A stretch of 64,000 bases of DNA from Ovis canadensis (taxonomy: Eukaryota > Chordata > Mammalia > Artiodactyla > Bovidae), in the NCBI RefSeq assembly GCF_042477335.2, contig NC_091245.1, forward strand, positions 29,212,501 to 29,276,500. The letters run 5' to 3'. The position numbers were made by a program, and so were the translations under genes. Positions 33,701-42,031 of the stretch are shown here, in pieces. Positions within the stretch are counted from its first letter, which is position 1. Each line of letters begins with the position of its first letter. The notes under the pieces are model-generated. The model made no database searches. It saw nothing but the letters and a program-made list of their open reading frames with translations, and was not told the DNA's origin.

Positions 33701-36700
33701 TGGAGGAGGTGGCATCATAGCTGGGTCCACTTCAACAGCTCAAGCTACAGATGTGCAGATGGAAGCTCAGAGGTGTGTGCTTGTCAGTGTCAGTGTGTGT
33801 TTGTACATGCACCCTAAGGGACTGTTCAGAAGTCACTTTGTGGAGAAGCAGGCAGGATCAGTTTTCCCCGTCACTCTGTGTTCCCTCTACCCTCCCAACA
33901 AGTCTGACCCACTCTCTCTTGCCCACCCTGACCTGGTGTGCGAGGTGGGGGTCCAAGGATGGCGACCAGGGTGATCAGAGCTGCAAGAGTGGTCAGCAGG
34001 AACATCAGGAAGGCTGAGAGGCAGGCCCCTCGGCGTGAGCAGCAGCAAGGGCTGCAGTTCGCTGTGTGGGGTGGGAAACCCGTGATGGAGCAGCCAGTCC
34101 CCTGCCCTGAGCCCTACAAGTGGTCCCTCTTCACTGGGGTCCTGGGGTAGGACAGGCTTCCTGGAGGAGGGCGCTCCCAAGCCCACTGAGAGGCTCTCAG
34201 CTCTGCCTGTGGACCCACTCCACCAAACGCCTGGGCCTGGCCCACATCCAGTAGCTGGTGAGTGGCAGTCGGGACGAGGGCCCCAGGTCTCTGCTCCACC
34301 CCCTAAGCCCCGTGTCCTTCCATGAGTCTCAGGAGATGAGGAAGGAGACACGGACACCTGCTTACTGAGTTCCTGCCATAGGGCAGAAGCCAAAGCAGGC
34401 CCTTCATGGCCATTAATTCATTAGTCAAGACAACTTTTATTTTACAGATGAGGAAACTGAAGCTCAGAGAAGGAAAAGTCCAGGTCCCCTTGTGTGGAGC
34501 TGTTATGTCAGCCCACATCTGTTTGCTGCCAAAATTGGCACTCTTTCCATGGTGTCAGCGATTGTTCCTTCTGGAACCTGCCAGGATGCTGGTTGGAATC
34601 CCAGCTCCACCACTTTTCAGCTGGGCCACACTGAGAAGCCCCTTTACTTCTCTGTGCCTGTTTTCCTCATGTGGGAAATGGGGCTCCAATGCCTACATTA
34701 GAATTGTTGAGAGGATTGAACTAGGCACTGGATCAGAACAGGGCTTGGTACATAGTAAGTGCTATAAAGGTTCTAGCTACTATTTGTCTTTATTGAGCGT
34801 CTACTATGTGCCAATCTGGAAATGATAGTGACACCTTTAACTGACTTTGCTCCTGAATTTTTTCTGGCTTTTGAAATAATGAAAGAAAATCTTATTTGGG
34901 ACCTTCTAAGTTCCCTGGTGGCTCAGATGGTAAAGAATCTGCCTGCAACATGGGAGACCCAGGTTCAATCCCTGGGTTGGGAAGATCCCCTGGAGAAGGA
35001 AATGGCAACCCACTCCAGTACTCCTGCCTGGAGGATCCTGGCAGGTTACAGTCCATGGGGTTGCAAAGAGCTGAACATGACTGAGTGACTAACACCAGGT
35101 GCCCTGCTCTGTAGAGGACATAAAAGCAAGCACATCTCTGACCCTTGCCCTCCAAAAGCTTGCAGTCGCACTTAGAAGACAAGGTCTGGACACAAAAACA
35201 AGAGCGTGAGCGCTTCTCTGTCCCCCGGGGACTATTTTCTGAGGGAAGGGCAGGGGCATGTGTCCCCAGAGGTCAGCCCAGCAGCAGGCACACGATAGGT
35301 GCTTTGGGAAGAACCCAGTTCGAGTCAGTTCGGGTCTCTTCCATAGAGTCCACTCACATTTTCAGAGCAGCCTGCTCTGTGCTGGTCCATCAGGCAGACC
35401 AGTACCTGTACCCCAGCAGCTCGCACAGCCAGGTGACCAAGGTGGTGAATGGGGCGTCCTGGGTGTTTGAAGGAGGATGGGATTTCCACGGGTGGGTGAG
35501 AGGAAGGTGCAAGGAGAGCGCAGTCCAAGTAGAGGGCCCAGGAGGGTAGAGGTCCCGATGGCATGTGGGGGACAGAAAGTGTGGCTGAAGCCCAGGGTGG
35601 GGGTACCTTGGGAAGGGAGAAATATTAGGAGACGCAGCATAAATCTAAAGCCCACATTCCTTGCAGCCTTGGTCAGTGGCTCCCTTGTAAACTCGGGTAA
35701 CCAGGGAGACAGCGAGAAGGCTGGCAAGGAGAAGCGTCCTGGTCGGTCAGCCAAGCAGCTGCTTCTCAAATATTTGCGCAGCACAGGTGGGGCAGGAGGG
35801 GTCACAAGAGCGTCTCAGGGTCCATGGCCAGGTGAAGGTTGCACTTCAAAGCCTGAAAGCCCTTAAGTGCTGATCCCCCTAGGGACAGATGGGAAAAGGA
35901 GGCCATTATTCCACGCCAGGTCCTTCATAAAGCAGGGTTGAAATAAATGAACGCCACTGTGTAGCAAAAAGATGCTGGGGCTCTGCAAGCCAAGGGACCC
36001 TAATTTGAATTTGAACCCTGCCTCACGCCTCCCATCCGTGCGGGATCCTAGTTTGGCTGAACCACCCGACCTCACGTCACCTCAGCTGCCTCATCTGCTA
36101 TTGCACCGAACAAGAGACCCCCTCGGAGCTGACCATTGGGTGTAGAACAGGACCCATGGTGCTGGGCACACAGTAGGGCCTTGATCCTTGATAGTTATTA
36201 ATAGTAGCTACCTCTCTGGGTCTCTCCCCTCAGTGGTCAAGTGAGAGTCAAGATTGGACACATAGTAGGTGCGCAATAAAAGTATTTTTTTCTTCTTATT
36301 CCACAGAAGTAAAGCACACTGTCCTGGTCACTTGGTGAGCCCATGGCTGAGAGCAGGTGCTCAATAAATGTGAGATCCCTCCCACCTTATCCCTCAGAGG
36401 TAGAGACCCACCTGGGTCACCCTGAGTCAGGGACTGGCCTCTAGAGCTCTTTCCTCTATGGGTTTTGGGGGGCAGTGTATGTCTGTGGGGGTGGGCAGCA
36501 CATGAGCTTATGCATTTAGCAAATGGCCATCAGTACAGATGGCTGGGACACTGGGCATGGATGACATCAACAATGGGGCAGAGGTCTGAGAGACAGAGGG
36601 AGCCTTAGGGAGCTGCTTTTGTGTCTCCATAGCAACCGCCCAGCATCAAGGAAGTCCCATGTGGGGGAGGGGCTGGCCCCAGGTCCCCCGGCCTTTACCT

Positions 36701-37266
36701 TCCCCTCCAGGGAGGGCTTTGCTTCCAGCAGCAGCATTGCCATTGGCATCCCCCTGCCCAAGAGAAGAGAATGTGGGGTGGGCTGAGGTGAGGGGAGGTC
36801 CAGCCTCAGGCAGCTAGACTGAAAAGTTTTTCAGAAGCCTCACAAGAGCCTTGGGTGGAAACACTGTCCCTCCCACTCATGTCTGCTTTATGTTCCCACA
36901 CTTTTGCCTGTACTGTGCCCTTTGCCTGGAAAGCCTTTTCCTCCACTGCCTATTTGGCAAACGTTCATCCTTCAAACCAGCTCAGGGGGTACCCCCTTGG
37001 AGAAGCTCCCCAGGCGCCCCCCCCTTAATGTTGATCATTCCCTTCCCTGGCCTCCTGTCCCCTCCCAGCTCTCACTGCCTGAACCATGTACCTGGTTCAC
37101 CTGTTGCATCTCCCTACAACGTGGTAGAGAGCCTCCGGGGCGGTGGGGGACCTCAGTGTCTCCCCTCTTTACTGCCCACCCTTATCCCAGGGTTTGCCCC
37201 GCGCCCTGCCCCCCAGGTCAGGAGCCGTCTCGGGGCAGCTCTTACCTGGGGGGAGATCTTGTTCAT
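27573..37266 (-). CDS. LDLRAD1: LDLRAD1, complete coding region (six exons)
   Basis: Low density lipoprotein receptor class A domain containing 1. Spliced minus-strand order: 37246-37266, 36699-36753, 33933-34061, 31704-31841, 29146-29274, 27573-27724; 624 bases, 207 residues plus TGA, close to the roughly 205 of the human protein. Residues 1-26 are a short polar N-terminus; C31-C33 and RR36 precede a hydrophobic segment at about 40-61 (LSAFLMFLLTTLAAL), and everything after lies outside, so a type II single-pass topology is expected. LDLa module 1 spans about 73-114 with six cysteines and an acidic GEDEEE site; N78-R-T80 is an N-glycosylation sequon. Modules 2 and 3 end in SDEL (about 153) and SDWSDEYSC (about 202). 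LDLa modules fold around calcium and bind ligands; the ligand here is unknown. Expression in ciliated epithelium is general knowledge, not shown here. Confidence 0.95.
27882..28095 (+). repeat. Direct repeat copy B (in LDLRAD1 intron 5)
   Basis: 214-base partner of 26994-27207, in the same orientation and of equal length. Differences are mostly scattered transitions. Whether this is a local duplication or two insertions of one dispersed element cannot be told by eye. Confidence 0.9.
28096..28225 (+). mobile_element. MIR SINE remnant
   Basis: TGTGTGACTTTGCGTGTGAC, GAGCCTCAGTTTCCTCATCT and CTTGAGGTTGTTACTAAG; LDLRAD1 intron 5. Confidence 0.75.
28300..28530 (+). mobile_element. L2 LINE 3' remnant
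   Basis: TTAAGGCCTGCTTGAACACA and TCTTCTGAGAAAGCTCCCTT resemble the L2 3' end (CAAATGCCACCTCCTCCATGAAGCC pattern, diverged). LDLRAD1 intron 5. Confidence 0.6.
28660..28830 (+). mobile_element. MIR SINE remnant
   Basis: GGGAGACCTGAGTTCATACC, TCTGGCCTCAGTTTACC and GATTGTTGGGTGG; LDLRAD1 intron 5. Confidence 0.65.
29146..29274 (-). CDS. LDLRAD1: LDLRAD1 coding exon 5 (LDLa module 2)
   Basis: Acceptor CCCCCTGTAG, donor CAG|GTGGGG (weak beyond GT). Contains HCGDPASWIYSDQVCD and CGDCSDELSP. Phase 1 at both ends. Confidence 0.94.
29530..29705 (+). mobile_element. L2 LINE 3' remnant
   Basis: GGTTCAAGTTCCTTCACCTC followed by CGGGAAGCTTCCTCCAACTG fits the L2 3' terminus. LDLRAD1 intron 4. Confidence 0.6.
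29723..30062 (+). mobile_element. CHR-type SINE, long form
   Basis: GAGTTTCCCTGGTGGCTAAC head, GACACGGACTCAATCCCTGA, CAACTCCTGAAGCCCCTGC, CACTGCAGTGAAAAGCCC and a tail GCACAGCCACAGATAAAC. LDLRAD1 intron 4. Confidence 0.85.
30063..31129. other. LDLRAD1 intron 4, mostly unassigned
   Basis: Includes an L2/MIR-like piece at about 30880-31060 (CCCTGTGCCAGGCCCTGGGC, GGAGTTCACAGTCTGATGG). I recognise nothing else. Confidence 0.5.
31141..31412 (+). mobile_element. Bov-A2 SINE with TSD
   Basis: Two Bov-A units joined by CACTTTTCACTTTCATGCA and ending in (AGC)n. Flanked by the perfect 11-base repeat CATCTAGTTTG at 31130-31140 and 31413-31423. It sits about 0.3 kb from LDLRAD1 exon 4 and on the opposite strand to the gene. 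Confidence 0.93.
31704..31841 (-). CDS. LDLRAD1: LDLRAD1 coding exon 4 (LDLa module 1)
   Basis: Acceptor CCACTCAG, donor GCC|GTGAGT. Contains a complete six-cysteine LDLa module with SCIPASRVCDGVRTC and the acidic GEDEEEALC, plus the NRT sequon. Phase 1 at both ends, as usual for LDLa exons. Confidence 0.95.
31985..32125 (+). mobile_element. MIR SINE remnant
   Basis: CAACCACTTGCCAGCTGTGT, GACCATGGGCAGGTGACCTG and CTGTGCCTCAGGTTCCTGTC. LDLRAD1 intron 3. Confidence 0.8.
32330..32490 (-). mobile_element. MIR SINE remnant (antisense)
   Basis: CTAGCCCCATTTTACAGATG, AGAAAAGTAAGACTCGGTGA and CAGGCCACACAGCTAATAAC. LDLRAD1 intron 3. Confidence 0.8.
32796..32970. repeat. Interrupted (CA)n-rich tract
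   Basis: CACACACACACACAACTG followed by many ACA, CACA and GCACAC repeats broken by other bases for about 170 bases. LDLRAD1 intron 3; the frames it creates are low-complexity artefacts. Confidence 0.85.
33090..33560 (+). mobile_element. L2 LINE remnant
   Basis: CACATGCTGTTCCCTGTGCC, TGGATGCTTTTCCTGCC and CTCAAGGTGCCCATCCTGAC follow the L2 3' region in order. LDLRAD1 intron 3. Confidence 0.65.
33933..34061 (-). CDS. LDLRAD1: LDLRAD1 coding exon 3 (transmembrane)
   Basis: Acceptor CCACACAG, donor CAG|GTCAGG. Holds CSPCCCSRRGAC and the single hydrophobic helix. The three consecutive cysteines before RR are a plausible palmitoylation site, which is inference. Confidence 0.93.
34355..34478 (-). 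mobile_element. MIR SINE remnant (antisense)
   Basis: TTTATTTTACAGATGAGGAA followed by ACTGAAGCTCAGAGAAGG; LDLRAD1 intron 2. Confidence 0.75.
34575..34785 (+). mobile_element. MIR SINE remnant, near full length
   Basis: GAATCCCAGCTCCACCACTT, CTCTGTGCCTGTTTTCCTCA and GGGCTTGGTACATAGTAAG in MIR order; LDLRAD1 intron 2. Confidence 0.82.
34908..35095 (+). mobile_element. Bov-tA SINE
   Basis: GTTCCCTGGTGGCTCAGATG, CCAGGTTCAATCCCTGGGTT, CAACCCACTCCAGTACTCC and a GACTGAGTGACTAACAC end. LDLRAD1 intron 2, antisense to the gene. Confidence 0.9.
35100..35969. other. LDLRAD1 intron 2, no clear feature
   Basis: Moderately GC-rich intronic sequence. Open frames occur on both strands but none has splice or homology support. 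Confidence 0.5.
35970..36210 (+). mobile_element. MIR SINE remnant
   Basis: AATTTGAATTTGAACCCTGC, CACCTCAGCTGCCTCATCTG and GTGCTGGGCACACAGTAGGG; LDLRAD1 intron 2. Confidence 0.6.
36623..36636 (-). promoter_or_regulatory. RFX X-box-like motif in LDLRAD1 intron 2
   Basis: The minus strand reads GTTGCTATGGAGAC, which fits the RFX palindrome GTTGCYATGGCAAC at 12 of 14 positions. It lies 63 bases past the exon 2 donor and about 0.6 kb inside the start codon. RFX factors drive ciliary genes. Occupancy is inference. Confidence 0.4.
36699..36753 (-). CDS. LDLRAD1: LDLRAD1 coding exon 2
   Basis: Acceptor CTTGGGCAG, donor GAAG|GTAAAG. Encodes GDANGNAAAGSKALPGGE plus one base; cytoplasmic N-terminal segment, small and polar, similar in pattern to the human protein. 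Confidence 0.92.
36850..37130 (+). mobile_element. L2 LINE remnant in LDLRAD1 intron 1
   Basis: GCCTGTACTGTGCCCTTTGC, CTGGAAAGCCTTTTCCTCC, CATCCTTCAAACCAGCTCAG and GAGAAGCTCCCCAGGC follow the L2 3' order. It accounts for the long open frames seen here on the plus strand. Confidence 0.7.
37246..37266 (-). CDS. LDLRAD1: LDLRAD1 coding exon 1 (start codon)
   Basis: ATG at 37264-37266 with G at -3, encoding only MNKISPQ before a CAG|GTAAGA donor. Seven codons, phase 0, matching the start of the human protein (MNKVFPQ). Confidence 0.92.
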
Positions 37267-37520
37267 GTCTCCGGCTCCCAGCTCCAGTCTCTGGCCCTGG
37301 CAGTGCAGAAAACTCGCCAGGTTCCCGGCCTGTCACCAAGGGCAGCCAGGAGGAGGAATGACAGGAGGCCTTTCCTGGCCGCACCCTCCCTGTGGGCAGG
37401 CTCCTCCCAGGCTGCCTCCCGAGAAGAGGAGAGGGCAGGAGGGCCCTGCTCCGGCCTGGCCTCTTCCCCCTCTGCAGGCTGACAGCCACGCTCCAACGCC
37501 AGAATTCTCTATGTGAGAGA
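37267..37520 (-). promoter_or_regulatory. LDLRAD1: Putative LDLRAD1 5' UTR and promoter region
   Basis: Sequence directly upstream of the ATG on the minus strand. Moderately GC-rich, no TATA box and no CpG island by eye. Assigned only by position; the transcription start is unknown. Confidence 0.3.
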
Positions 37521-37959
37521 AGAGCCTGAGGTTCAGAGAGCGAGAAACTGCCCTTGAGTCACACGGTGCAGGGTTGAGAGGGAAGCTGAACCCAGAAATT
37601 TTTCAGTGTGTGATTTTTCTCCACATCGATGATGAGATGGAGGATCTCAGGTCCCCCCCAGCTGCATGAAGATCCAGGCGGAAATACCCAGAATTAAGGT
37701 TCCAGTGGCTAAAAAGCAGGGATCGTGCTTTCATTGATATTTGTTCAATGAAACACATAATCTATGTGGAAAGAATATGTATTTTCCACTAAAATTATAG
37801 GTCACTTAACCTGAGTTTCAGCTTTCTCATCTGTCTCTTGAAACTTCTTTTCCCCTCATTCCGGAAGAAAGGCGGTGCCCCCATAGATGGATCTCGTTGT
37901 CCTCCCCACTCAACACCCAACACACTCTCTAGAAATACACACACATATATCTGGAATCA

Positions 37960-38160
37960 CACTGCAGGGGCCCCCAACTTCACCAGATACTACCCAACCA
38001 CTCTTCCAGGAGGCTGTACCGGTTTGCACCCCCATTAGCAGTGACAAGAGTGTCTGTGTCCTCAGTCTTGAAAGTGTCAGACTTTCTGACCTCCATCTGC
38101 CTCTGGTGGGTGTGAAATGCTATCTTACTGTGGTTTAGTTTGCGTTTCTCTAGTAACTCC
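37960..38160 (-). mobile_element. L1 remnant (antisense)
   Basis: TGGTGGGTGTGAAATGCTAT, CTTACTGTGGTTTAGTTTGC and GTTTCTCTAGTAACTCC match the reverse strand of the L1 3' region. A related piece may continue at about 38590-38720. Confidence 0.6.
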
Positions 38161-38370
38161 TATTGCCACCACCAACTGCTAACATGTACTGAACGCTTGT
38201 CTTGTCACATGCTGCACTACAGGTGTTACATATGTTAACCCACTTAGTCCTCCTGACCACAAATGATGGAGACTATTATCATCTCCATTTCACAGATGAG
38301 GAAATTGAGGCACAGAAACATTGTTACTTGCCCAAGGTTCACAGTTGAAAGGAGGCATAGCTGCGTTATA
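38160..38370 (-). mobile_element. MIR SINE remnant (antisense)
   Basis: ATCATCTCCATTTCACAGAT, GAGGAAATTGAGGCACAGAA and CTTGCCCAAGGTTCACAGTT. Confidence 0.82.
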
Positions 38371-38414
38371 GACGTGGGTGGCTGAGAAGTTCACACATTA
38401 CCTCTACCTATCTC

Positions 38415-38565
38415 CTCACTTCTCAAAAGTGTGGTCCTCGGACCAGCAGGACCTCATCATGTGTGAGAGACGGAATCCCATCCAGGCCCACAAAGCCAGA
38501 ACCTGCATTTTAACAAGAGTTTTAGGAGGCTCAAATGCATATTCAGTTTGAAAAGCCCTGCCCCA
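38415..38565. mobile_element. MER5A-like hAT remnant
   Basis: CTTCTCAAAAGTGTGGTCCT, CGGACCAGCAGGACCTCAT, CTGCATTTTAACAAGAG and TTTGAAAAGCCCTG, with ends that form an imperfect inverted pair. Confidence 0.75.
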
Positions 38566-38894
38566 GCCCATGCTGTAATGTTGCCCTCTTAAATATATAT
38601 TGCTCGTGTGGATTTCTTCCCTCGTGAAAGGCTTTTTCCTATCTGTTGTCCATTTTTCTATAGGTGACTTATCTTTTTCTTATTGACTTATGGGTTTATG
38701 TTGACTTTGAATTCTTTATGGCATGGATCAAACACATCTCTCCCAGTATGTAGCTTGTCACTTGCTTAGAGTGATTTCTGCTGGCTCCATCCACCTTTCT
38801 AAATCCATCTTTCTTGTCCAGAACCAGGCAAGAATCTTATTCCATGAAGCCTTCTCCAACTCTCCCCACCTCCTCAGATTTGCCTTTCCCTATT

Positions 38895-39388
38895 CAAAAG
38901 CAGAGACATCACTTTGCTGACTAAGTTCTGTCTAGTCAAGGCTATGGTTTTTCCTGTGGTCATGTATGGATGTGAGAGTTGGACTGTGAAGAAGGCTGAA
39001 TGCCGAAGAATTGATGCTTTTAAACTGTGATGTTGGAGAAGACTCTTGAGAGTTCCTTGGACTGCAAGGAGATCCAACCAGTCCATTCTGAAGATCAGCC
39101 CTGGGATTTCTTTGAAAGGAATGATGCTAAAGCTGAAACTCCAGTACTTTGGCCACCTCATGCGAAGAGTTGACTCATTGGGAAAGACTCTGATGCTGGG
39201 AGGGATTGGGGGCAGGAGAAGAAGGGGACAACAGAGGATGAGATGGCTGGATGGCATCACCGACTCGATGGACGTGAGTCTGAGTGAACTCCGGGAGATG
39301 GTGATGGACAGGGAGGCCTGGCGTGCTGCAATTCATGGGGTCGCAAATAGTCTGATACAACTGAGCAACTGAACTGAACTGAACTGAT
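38895..39388 (+). mobile_element. BovB (RTE LINE) 3' fragment with (ACTGA)n tail
   Basis: The plus strand carries decayed BovB C-terminal sequence ([36 protein letters not shown]) and ends in the ACTGAACTGAACTGAACTG tail usual for BovB. 5' truncated and inactive. Confidence 0.9.
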
Positions 39389-39459
39389 ACTCTTTATGGT
39401 CTAGGGTTCCATCTGACCCTGGCTATGGCTAGCGGAGATCCTCTGCCCATAAGCTCAGC

Positions 39460-39660
39460 AAGTCTCAGCCTGTCAGACAAACCTGGGTGTTTATTCTGAT
39501 TCTGCCAAATTAATACCTACCTAATTTAAGGCGGCAAGTCACAGCCTCTCTGTTTCCTTATCTGAAGAATGGAGATAAGAATACTTACCTCAGAATTTTG
39601 TGGTTAGAACGAAGTAATGCACGTACGTGAAGGTGTTCTGCACCCTGGGAGAGTACAATA
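39460..39660 (+). mobile_element. MIR SINE remnant
   Basis: GGCAAGTCACAGCCTCTCTG, TTTCCTTATCTGAAGAATGG and TAATGCACGTACGTGAAGG. Confidence 0.7.
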
Positions 39661-40640
39661 TTGTTTCTGAATGGCTTGGTTTGTTTATAATTACAAAGAG
39701 ATCTGCTTGAGGGAGGGACTGCTTTGTAGTCGAGGGCACAGCTCAGGGTTGGTCAATAGTAAGTGGGTACCACAACTAGATTGACCCAGGCACCTGTCAC
39801 ATCGACTTCCAGACCTGCCTAGAGGTGAGGCTCAGTCCCTGCTTCAGCATCTATCACTGTACCTTCCATAACTCTGAGAGTCCTGGCTGGATGCCTTTCC
39901 TCGCAGAGACTCTGTTTCCTCAATTCTAACACGGAGATGTTAAACCCCATCCTGCTTTCCCAGAAGGATGCTGTAAAGACACATTTAAAGGTGACAGTGA
40001 GAGTACTCTAAAGGGCTTTGCAAAAGTCACGGGGAATCAATATACAAACTTCATCATGAAATATCTAAGTAGACACTTTTACAAGATAGCATTATAATAT
40101 TTCTCAGTGCAGATGAACCAAATTTTGACACATACATACTTAAGCATTATGAAATTTTCAGATGTGGGGCTCCAGTAATGACTGCATGACGGTATCTCTT
40201 GAGGTAACATTTTCAAGAGTTTTTGTTGAAACCTTTCATTTCTAATCAGTTGCTGATTTCTTTCCACCCATGCCTTCAATTATTGCTACAGTGTTGCAAA
40301 ACAGTTCAAGTATATAAAACATATAATAGTAAAATAAGCCCAAATCATTTAGAAGTGAACAAATAAAAATATTATACTCTCAAAATAACAAAGTAAAATT
40401 AGACAACCCCTAAAGCAGAGGTTCAGTAACTTGGAAGAGAAAAAAGTTAAATATTTTCACTAACTTCTAACTGAAATATAGCGTGTCCTTTAATTATGAA
40501 CACAGTCAACGATTGATAGTACTGTGAGCAGTTCCTGTGACTTTATCACCAACAGAAATCAGATATTTACATATTACAGTTGTTGCCGAGATTTCAAAAT
40601 AAAATTTGAAATAACTTTGAAATTCCAATAGTTTTAGGAC
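39661..40640. other. Intergenic, no recognisable feature
   Basis: AT-rich, unique-looking; nothing that I can support as gene or repeat. Confidence 0.5.
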
Positions 40641-40927
40641 CACCACTGCTACTGCTGCTACTGCTAAGTCACTTCAGTCGTGTACGACTCTGTGCGAACC
40701 CAGAGACGGCAGCCCACCAGGCTCTGCCGTCCCTGGGATTCTCCAGGCAAGAACACTGGAGTGGGTCGCCATTTCCTTCTCCAACGCGTGAAAGTGAAAA
40801 GTGAAAGTGAAGTCGCTCAGTCGTGTCCAACCCTCAGCGACCCCATGGACTGCAGCCTTCCAGGCTCCTCTATCCATGGGATTTTCCAGGCAAGAGTACT
40901 GGAGTGGGGTGCCATTGCTTCTCCGCT
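40641..40927 (-). mobile_element. Bov-A2 SINE (antisense)
   Basis: Starts with CTGCTACTGCTGCTACTGC, then CTAAGTCACTTCAGTCGTG, the linker GTGAAAGTGAAAAGTGAAAG, and ends TGCCATTGCTTCTCC. Confidence 0.92.
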
Positions 40928-41359
40928 AGGCCTTATTTTATGTGTTAATAAAGAAGTACATATATATATCATTGAAAATTTTTGAAAATAACAATTGTAT
41001 TTTAATATGATTAGTTTTCTTTGCAATCCTTTATGCTTGGTTTTATGCCTGTGAAAACATTATTCTGAGGAAGAGTCAGTCCATAGGCTTCACCAGATTA
41101 TCAAAAAGGTCTATGGCATGAAAAAGGTCAAGATCGCCTGCTCTAAACAGATAATTCATTAACATCACAGGAAGAGAATACTTAATAGTGAAATAGTAAA
41201 GATGATTTCAACAATTATACATTTCAGAGAAGGTATACAAACAGCACTTCAGAATTTAATTATTGCAGAGTCACAAAATCTACACTAACTGTACAATCTA
41301 GCTTCTCACAGAAGGCTGCGTCTCCCACTATCTCAATCTGCTGTCTCTGTCACTGTACA

Positions 41360-41779
41360 CACTGTAGAGTAAGGGAGTTTGAGAAGGCAAGGTTCGGAAA
41401 AAGTGAAAGACACAAGCACTTGTACGGGAACAGATCACATTTAATAAGGCGAGAAGGGGCAGGAGTCAGATTAGTGAGCTGCTGCACTAACCTAAGAAAA
41501 TAGTAAGCATATATAGCCATATATGTGGAAATCTACTGTCTTAAGGGGGCCTGTTCTTCTCCAAGGTTGTTTGGAGTCGTTATCTCTTAAATGGCTAGGG
41601 CAAGGAATTCTGGAGATCGGCCAGAGGCTGGACTGGCTGGGAGCTAGGCTAATCAATCTTAACGTCCATTTTTTTTTCTTCAGGTGAGAGAGTTTTTTGT
41701 ATTGCATAGGGTGGTGGGAAGGACCCGGAGGGGAGTTTTAACTCCAGGCTATTTTGAGCCGTGTAACTTTCCTTCACAT
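41360..41779 (-). mobile_element. Solo LTR-like element (antisense)
   Basis: On the minus strand it begins TGTGAAGGAAAGTTACACGG, has a TATA-rich stretch (ATATATGGCTATATATGC at about 41507-41526), then CGCCTTATTAAATGTGATC (ATTAAA at 41440-41445) and a U5-like T/C-rich end. No viral gene adjoins it. The 3' edge is approximate. Confidence 0.6.
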
Positions 41780-41811
41780 ACCACCACCCCTAGACTCTAG
41801 TCTAGAAGTAG

Positions 41812-41833
41812 AAGGTAAGGTAAGGTAGGGTAA
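41812..41833. repeat. (AAGGT)n short tandem repeat
   Basis: About four AAGGT units abutting the Bov-tA copy that follows. Confidence 0.85.
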
Positions 41834-42031
41834 AGCCGCTCAGTCGTGTCCGACTCTTTGTGACCCCGTGGACTGTAACCTACTAGGCTTCTCCGTCCAT
41901 GGGATTCTCCAGGCAAGAATACTGGAGTGGATTGCCATTTCCTTCTCCAGGGGATTCCCAACCCAGGGATCGAACCCAGGTCTCCCGCATTGGAGGCAGA
42001 TGCTTTAACCTCTGAGCCACCAGGGAAGTCT
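41834..42031 (-). mobile_element. Bov-tA SINE (antisense)
   Basis: CCGCTCAGTCGTGTCCGACT, CCAACCCAGGGATCGAACC and CTGAGCCACCAGGGAAGTC, the reverse complement of Bov-tA; near full length. Confidence 0.92.

Noticed and set aside
33887-34393. 168-codon minus-strand frame overlapping LDLRAD1 exon 3
   Set aside because: Different frame from the LDLRAD1 protein; the transmembrane sequence is in another frame with proper splice sites.
36851-37516. 221- and 192-codon plus-strand open frames
   Set aside because: They lie in an L2 remnant and across LDLRAD1 exon 1 on the wrong strand, in GC-rich sequence where stops are rare; no splice or homology support.
38874-39372. Frames of 108-128 codons on both strands
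   Set aside because: BovB fragment and its antisense; 5' truncated and decayed.
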